NCBI GenBank assembly: GCA_035707805.1
Contig: DASSTS010000050.1
Location: 1 to 64,000, forward strand
Origin: Castellaniella sp035707805
Lineage (GTDB): Bacteria; Pseudomonadota; Gammaproteobacteria; Burkholderiales; Burkholderiaceae_B
Direction: 5' to 3'
Length of the DNA stretch: 64,000 nucleotides
Below are positions 60,957 to 64,000 of the stretch, one piece after another. The notes below the pieces were generated by a model. The model was not told where the DNA came from and did not search any database. It worked only from the letters and a program-made list of their open reading frames with translations. The position numbers and the translations under genes were made by a program. The first letter of the stretch is position 1; each line of letters starts with the position of its first letter.

Positions 60957-60984
60957 AATGAAGGGGCGGCCCTCCCGGCCGCCC
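60954..60984 (+). promoter_or_regulatory. -10-like element and leader hairpin of ahpC
   Basis: TAGAAT (60954-60959) spans the risS stop and could serve as a -10 for ahpC, with no clear -35. It is followed by the hairpin GGGCGGCC-CTCCC-GGCCGCCC (60964-60984), which ends about 10 bases before the CAGGAG ribosome-binding site. The hairpin may end risS transcripts weakly or shape the ahpC leader. Confidence 0.4.
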
Positions 60985-61001
60985 ATCACTCAGGAGCCCC
61001 G

Positions 61002-61550
61002 ATGAAAACCATAGGCGACAAGCTCGAGGCCTTCCGCGTCACCGGCGTCAAACCCGGTTTCAATCAGCACGAGGAAAACGGCGTTTCCGCATTCGAGGAC
61101 ATCACCGAATCCTCCTTCCCCGGCAAATGGAAGGTCATCTATTTCTACCCCAAGGACTTCACCCTGGTCTGCCCCACCGAGATCATCGGTTTCAATGCGC
61201 TGGCCGATGCCTTCGAGGAACGCGATGCGATCCTGATGGGCGGGTCCACCGACAATGAATACGTAAAACTCGCCTGGCGGCGGGAAAACCCCGAACTCAG
61301 CAAGCTGAACCACTACCAGTTCAGCGACACGACGGGTGCGCTCATCGACCAGCTGGGCATCCGCGAGAAATCCGAGGGCGTGGCCCTGCGCGCGACCTTC
61401 ATCGCCGATCCGGACAACATCATCCAGCACGTCTCGGTCAACAATTTCAACGTGGGCCGCAGCCCCGAAGAAACCCTGCGCATCCTGGATGCGCTGCAGA
61501 CCGAGGGGCTGTGCGCCTGCAACCGCGCCCTCGGGGGCGCGACGCTGTAG
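61002..61550 (+). CDS. ahpC: Peroxiredoxin, AhpC with C-terminal cysteine pair
   Basis: A 182-residue peroxiredoxin that reduces hydrogen peroxide, organic peroxides or peroxynitrite. The peroxidatic cysteine is C57 in DFTLVCPTEI. The C-terminus carries LCACNRALGG with C171 and C173, as in mycobacterial AhpC, which has three active cysteines and is recycled by AhpD. Enterobacterial AhpC has a VCPAKW tail instead. Neither AhpD nor AhpF is nearby. CAGGAG precedes the ATG. Downstream of risAS and convergent with ispF. Confidence 0.93.
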   Translation: MKTIGDKLEAFRVTGVKPGFNQHEENGVSAFEDITESSFPGKWKVIYFYPKDFTLVCPTEIIGFNALADAFEERDAILMGGSTDNEYVKLAWRRENPELSKLNHYQFSDTTGALIDQLGIREKSEGVALRATFIADPDNIIQHVSVNNFNVGRSPEETLRILDALQTEGLCACNRALGGATL

Positions 61551-61564
61551 CGCCCTTCCCCGCC

Positions 61565-61586
61565 CATCCGGCGCCCGCGCCGGATG
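61565..61586. terminator. Hairpin between the convergent ahpC and ispF genes
   Basis: CATCCGGCG and its exact complement CGCCGGATG with a four-base loop, centred in the 40-base gap. It could act as a bidirectional terminator, though no T-run is present. Confidence 0.5.
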
Positions 61587-61590
61587 CGGC

Positions 61591-62082
61591 TCAGCGCCGC
61601 GCCAGCAGCGCGGCGGCGCTGGCGGCGATGCCTTCGCCCCGCCCCAGATAACCCAGGCCCTCGTTGGTCTTGGCCTTGACGTTCACGTCCGCCGGATCGA
61701 TTCCCAGCGCCTGCGCGATGCAGGCGGCCATGGCGGCCGCATGGGGCCCGATCCTGGGCGCCTGGGCATGGACGGTGGCATCCACGTTCACGACTTCCCA
61801 GCCGGCCTCGCCGGCCAGGCGGCCCGCCTCCCTCAGGAACATCCGGCTGTCGGCGCCCGCCCAGCGCGGATCGCGGTCCGAGAAGTGCCGTCCGATGTCG
61901 CCCAGGCCCGCGCCGCCCAGGATGGCGTCGGTCACCGCGTGCAGCAGCACGTCGGCGTCCGAATGGCCGGCCAGGCCGCGCTCGTACGGGATCTCGACCC
62001 CGCCGATGATGAGGGGCCGGCCGGCCACCAGCACGTGCAGGTCATGGCCCTGGCCGACGCGGAAGGGAAAGCGATTGCTCAT
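61591..62082 (-). CDS. ispF: 2-C-methyl-D-erythritol 2,4-cyclodiphosphate synthase
   Basis: Cyclises CDP-methylerythritol 2-phosphate in the MEP isoprenoid pathway. A 163-residue protein with the zinc-site residues D14 and H16 (GQGHDLHVL) and H40 in GLAGHSDADVLLHAV, followed by the typical DIGRHFSDRDPRWAGADSRM. ATG overlaps the ispD stop by four bases. The ispD-ispF pair is common in proteobacteria and sometimes fused; here the two are separate. Confidence 0.97.
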   Translation of the reverse strand: MSNRFPFRVGQGHDLHVLVAGRPLIIGGVEIPYERGLAGHSDADVLLHAVTDAILGGAGLGDIGRHFSDRDPRWAGADSRMFLREAGRLAGEAGWEVVNVDATVHAQAPRIGPHAAAMAACIAQALGIDPADVNVKAKTNEGLGYLGRGEGIAASAAALLARR

Positions 62083-62795
62083 GAATGCGGCTCCTGTCCG
62101 TCATCCTGGCTGCGCAACCAGGACTCGAACCACTCGAAGTCCTCGGGCCAGGTCAGTTTCTCGTTGCGGCGGCTGCCGGGCACCAGCAGCGGAGGGCGTC
62201 CTCCGGACAGCTCCACGGCCGAGGCCTCGTCCGTCACCCGCTCGTCCCGGGCCGAGGCCTCCAGGGCGGCGCGCAATTCGTCCGCGCGAAACATCTGCGG
62301 CGTCTGCGCCAGCCAAAGACCGTCCCGAGACAGGGTGCGTCCGACCCGCCGGCCGGCGACGGCCTGCTTGACCGTGTCGGCGACGGGCAGGGCCAGCAGG
62401 CCGCCCAGGTCCTCTTGCAGGCAGGCGTCGATCAGCCGCGCCAGGGCGTCGGCCGGCAGGCCCGGGCGCGCGGCATCGTGGACCAGCACCCAGGCGCCGG
62501 GCGCCAGGGCGGCGTCCCGCAGGGCCGCGCGCACCGTCGCCGCCCGGGTGGGGCCGCCGCAAGGCCGCCACACGGTGCGCGGCAGGCCGTCGAGCGCCTG
62601 CGCCACCCAGGGATCGCCCGCCGTCACCGCGACGCGAACCTGGGCGATGCGCGGCTCGGCCAGCAGGGCGCGGACCGCGCGGCGCAGCATCGGCTCGCCG
62701 CGCAGGGCGCGATACTGCTTGGGCACGCCGTCCGGGGCGCCGGCGCGCGAACCCGTGCCGGCGGCCGGCACCAGGGCGATCAGAGGAGTCTCCAT
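62079..62795 (-). CDS. ispD: 2-C-methyl-D-erythritol 4-phosphate cytidylyltransferase
   Basis: Transfers CMP to methylerythritol 4-phosphate in the MEP pathway. A 238-residue protein with the nucleotide-binding LVPAAGTGSRAGAPDGVPKQ, the metal-site VLVHDAARPGLPADALA and TPQMFRADELRAALEA. I chose ATG 62795 with GAG-rich upstream bases (GGAGACTC in minus-strand reading is inside the gene). The frame is open to 62864 but that part lies in the divergent promoter region. Coupled to ispF. Confidence 0.95.
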   Translation of the reverse strand: METPLIALVPAAGTGSRAGAPDGVPKQYRALRGEPMLRRAVRALLAEPRIAQVRVAVTAGDPWVAQALDGLPRTVWRPCGGPTRAATVRAALRDAALAPGAWVLVHDAARPGLPADALARLIDACLQEDLGGLLALPVADTVKQAVAGRRVGRTLSRDGLWLAQTPQMFRADELRAALEASARDERVTDEASAVELSGGRPPLLVPGSRRNEKLTWPEDFEWFESWLRSQDDGQEPHS

Positions 62796-62879
62796 GAGGG
62801 CGGATTTTAGCCGAGCGGGGAGCCCGCCCGCGCGCCCCGCCTCCCCGGCATCCCGGTCGCGCATTCAAACCCGAGTCTT

Positions 62880-62885
62880 TATACT
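62880..62885 (+). promoter_or_regulatory. -10 element of mfd
   Basis: TATACT in CTTTATACTGTCGCC, 80 bases before the mfd start codon in the gap to the divergent ispD. No matching -35 is seen. Confidence 0.4.
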
Positions 62886-62965
62886 GTCGCCCAGGCCCGG
62901 AAAACCGCCGGCGGCGCGACGCAGCACCGCCCGCCCCCGCCGGCCGAACCGGATCCACGCCCCCC

Positions 62966-64000
62966 ATGCAAGACAGCCCTGCCCGCATCCCGTCCCCGAA
63001 CCTGCCTTCCCTCGATGCCACCCTGGACGCCCTGAAACCCGGGCAGCGCCACGCACAGCCCCGGCCGCCCGGATCCGGCGATGCGCTGTGGCTGGCCGCC
63101 CTGAGCCGGCGCGCGGGGCGGCCGCTGGCGGCGTTCTGCGCCGATCCCCTGGCCGCCCAGCGCCTGGCCGAGGAGATCGGGCTGTTCGATCCCGAACTGC
63201 GGGTGCGCTTCCTGCCCGACTGGGAAACGCTGCCCTATGACAGTTTCTCGCCCCACCAGGACCTGATCTCCGAACGCCTGCGCACACTGCACGCGCTGGG
63301 CCAGGGTACCGTCGACATCCTGGTGGTGCCGGTCACCACGGCCCTGACGCGGCTGGCGCCGCCCGAGTTCCTCGCTGCCTATACCTTCCGGTTCCGCCAG
63401 GGCGATACCCTCGACGAAGACCGGCTGCGCGCGCAACTGACGCTGGCCAACTACAGCCACGTCACCCAGGTCGGCGCCCCTGGCGAATTCTGCATCCGCG
63501 GCGGCCTGATCGACCTGTTCCCCATGGGCTCGACCCTGCCCTACCGCATCGACCTGTTCGACCGCGAGATCGAATCCATCCGCAGTTTCGACATCGACAC
63601 CCAGCGCAGCCTGTATCCGGTACGCGAGATCGAGCTGCTGCCCGGACGCGAATTCCCCATGGACGAGGCGGCGCGCAACCGGTTCCGGGCGCGTTTCCGC
63701 GAGCTGTTCGAAGGCGATCCGTCCCGGGCGCTGCCCTACAAGGACATCGGCAACGGCATCGCCTTTGCCGGCATTGAGTACTACCTGCCGCTGTTTTTCG
63801 AGCAGACCGCCACCCTGTTCGACTACCTGCCCGACGAGACGCTGGCCGTGACCCTGGGCGATGCGCCCGCCGCCATCAGCCGGTTCACCCAGGATGCGCA
63901 CAACCGCTGGCAGTTCCTGAAGTCGGATCCGGAGCGGCCGGTGCTGCCGCTGGACATGCTGTTCCTGGACGACGAGGGCTTTCACGCCGGCCTGCGCCGG
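62966..64000 (+). CDS. mfd: Transcription-repair coupling factor Mfd, N-terminal part (3' end outside window)
   Basis: Mfd frees RNA polymerase stalled at DNA damage and recruits UvrA. The first 345 residues are visible and the frame is open to the window edge; full proteins have about 1150 residues. The visible part is the UvrB-like domain: DPLAAQRLAEEIGLFDPELR, LPDWETLPYDSFSPHQDLIS, VPVTTALTRLAPP and the box TQVGAPGEFCIRGGLIDLFP with YRIDLFDREIESIRSFD. This is diagnostic of Mfd. ATG 62966 has no strong ribosome-binding site (GGATCC is 12 bases upstream). Divergent from ispDF. Confidence 0.95.
   Translation, partial: MQDSPARIPSPNLPSLDATLDALKPGQRHAQPRPPGSGDALWLAALSRRAGRPLAAFCADPLAAQRLAEEIGLFDPELRVRFLPDWETLPYDSFSPHQDLISERLRTLHALGQGTVDILVVPVTTALTRLAPPEFLAAYTFRFRQGDTLDEDRLRAQLTLANYSHVTQVGAPGEFCIRGGLIDLFPMGSTLPYRIDLFDREIESIRSFDIDTQRSLYPVREIELLPGREFPMDEAARNRFRARFRELFEGDPSRALPYKDIGNGIAFAGIEYYLPLFFEQTATLFDYLPDETLAVTLGDAPAAISRFTQDAHNRWQFLKSDPERPVLPLDMLFLDDEGFHAGLRR

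Overview
The window is GC-rich chromosomal DNA of a betaproteobacterium of the order Burkholderiales, most probably family Alcaligenaceae (Bordetella, Achromobacter, Castellaniella and relatives). The best pointers are a RisA/RisS-type two-component pair, a fused tsaB-rimI gene, the ligA-zipA-smc order and the codon use. The genus cannot be fixed from sequence alone. Coding density is very high, no gene-free stretch exceeds 300 bases, and I see no tRNA, rRNA, insertion sequence, prophage or CRISPR array.

Layout. (1) 1-9.7 kb: anaerobic nitrate respiration. A 5'-cut NsrR-type NO sensor faces a narK-narG-narH-narJ-narI-parvulin operon on the minus strand, driven by a class II FNR-type promoter. 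(2) 9.7-11 kb: serA with a good terminator. (3) 11-17.7 kb: a XylS-class AraC regulator and the operon it probably controls: a class III glutamine-synthetase-like ligase, an aldehyde dehydrogenase, an iron alcohol dehydrogenase and an M81 (MlrC-like) metallopeptidase. Three tandem 21-bp repeats precede the operon. The set looks like a gamma-glutamylation route for an amine or amino alcohol. (4) 17.7-23.3 kb: an inositol-monophosphatase-family phosphatase divergent from an ABC importer of the 2-aminoethylphosphonate type, plus a DeoR regulator. (5) 23.3-32.9 kb: a diguanylate cyclase, the ovothiol enzyme OvoA, a MASE3-PAS-GGDEF-EAL protein and a cystine-type ABC importer. (6) 32.9-40 kb: an EamA exporter divergent from a MocR regulator with a repeat operator, ung, a second diguanylate cyclase, another EamA protein, azlCD and yajQ. 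(7) 40-47.4 kb: a TRAP transporter operon with a class III CoA transferase and a crotonase, both with altered active sites, under a divergent LysR; then a DsbA-like isomerase and a glutamine amidotransferase-like protein. (8) 47.3-64 kb: housekeeping genes: a DUF2520 protein, ligA, zipA, smc, lplT, an Fe-S uracil-DNA glycosylase, tsaB-rimI, risAS, a three-cysteine AhpC, ispDF and the first third of mfd.

Themes. Two diguanylate cyclases, one GGDEF-EAL protein and YajQ make cyclic-di-GMP signalling prominent. OvoA, a cystine-type importer and AhpC suggest attention to thiol and peroxide chemistry. The least described part is the 11-17.7 kb operon with its operator array, which I consider the best candidate for a new catabolic system.
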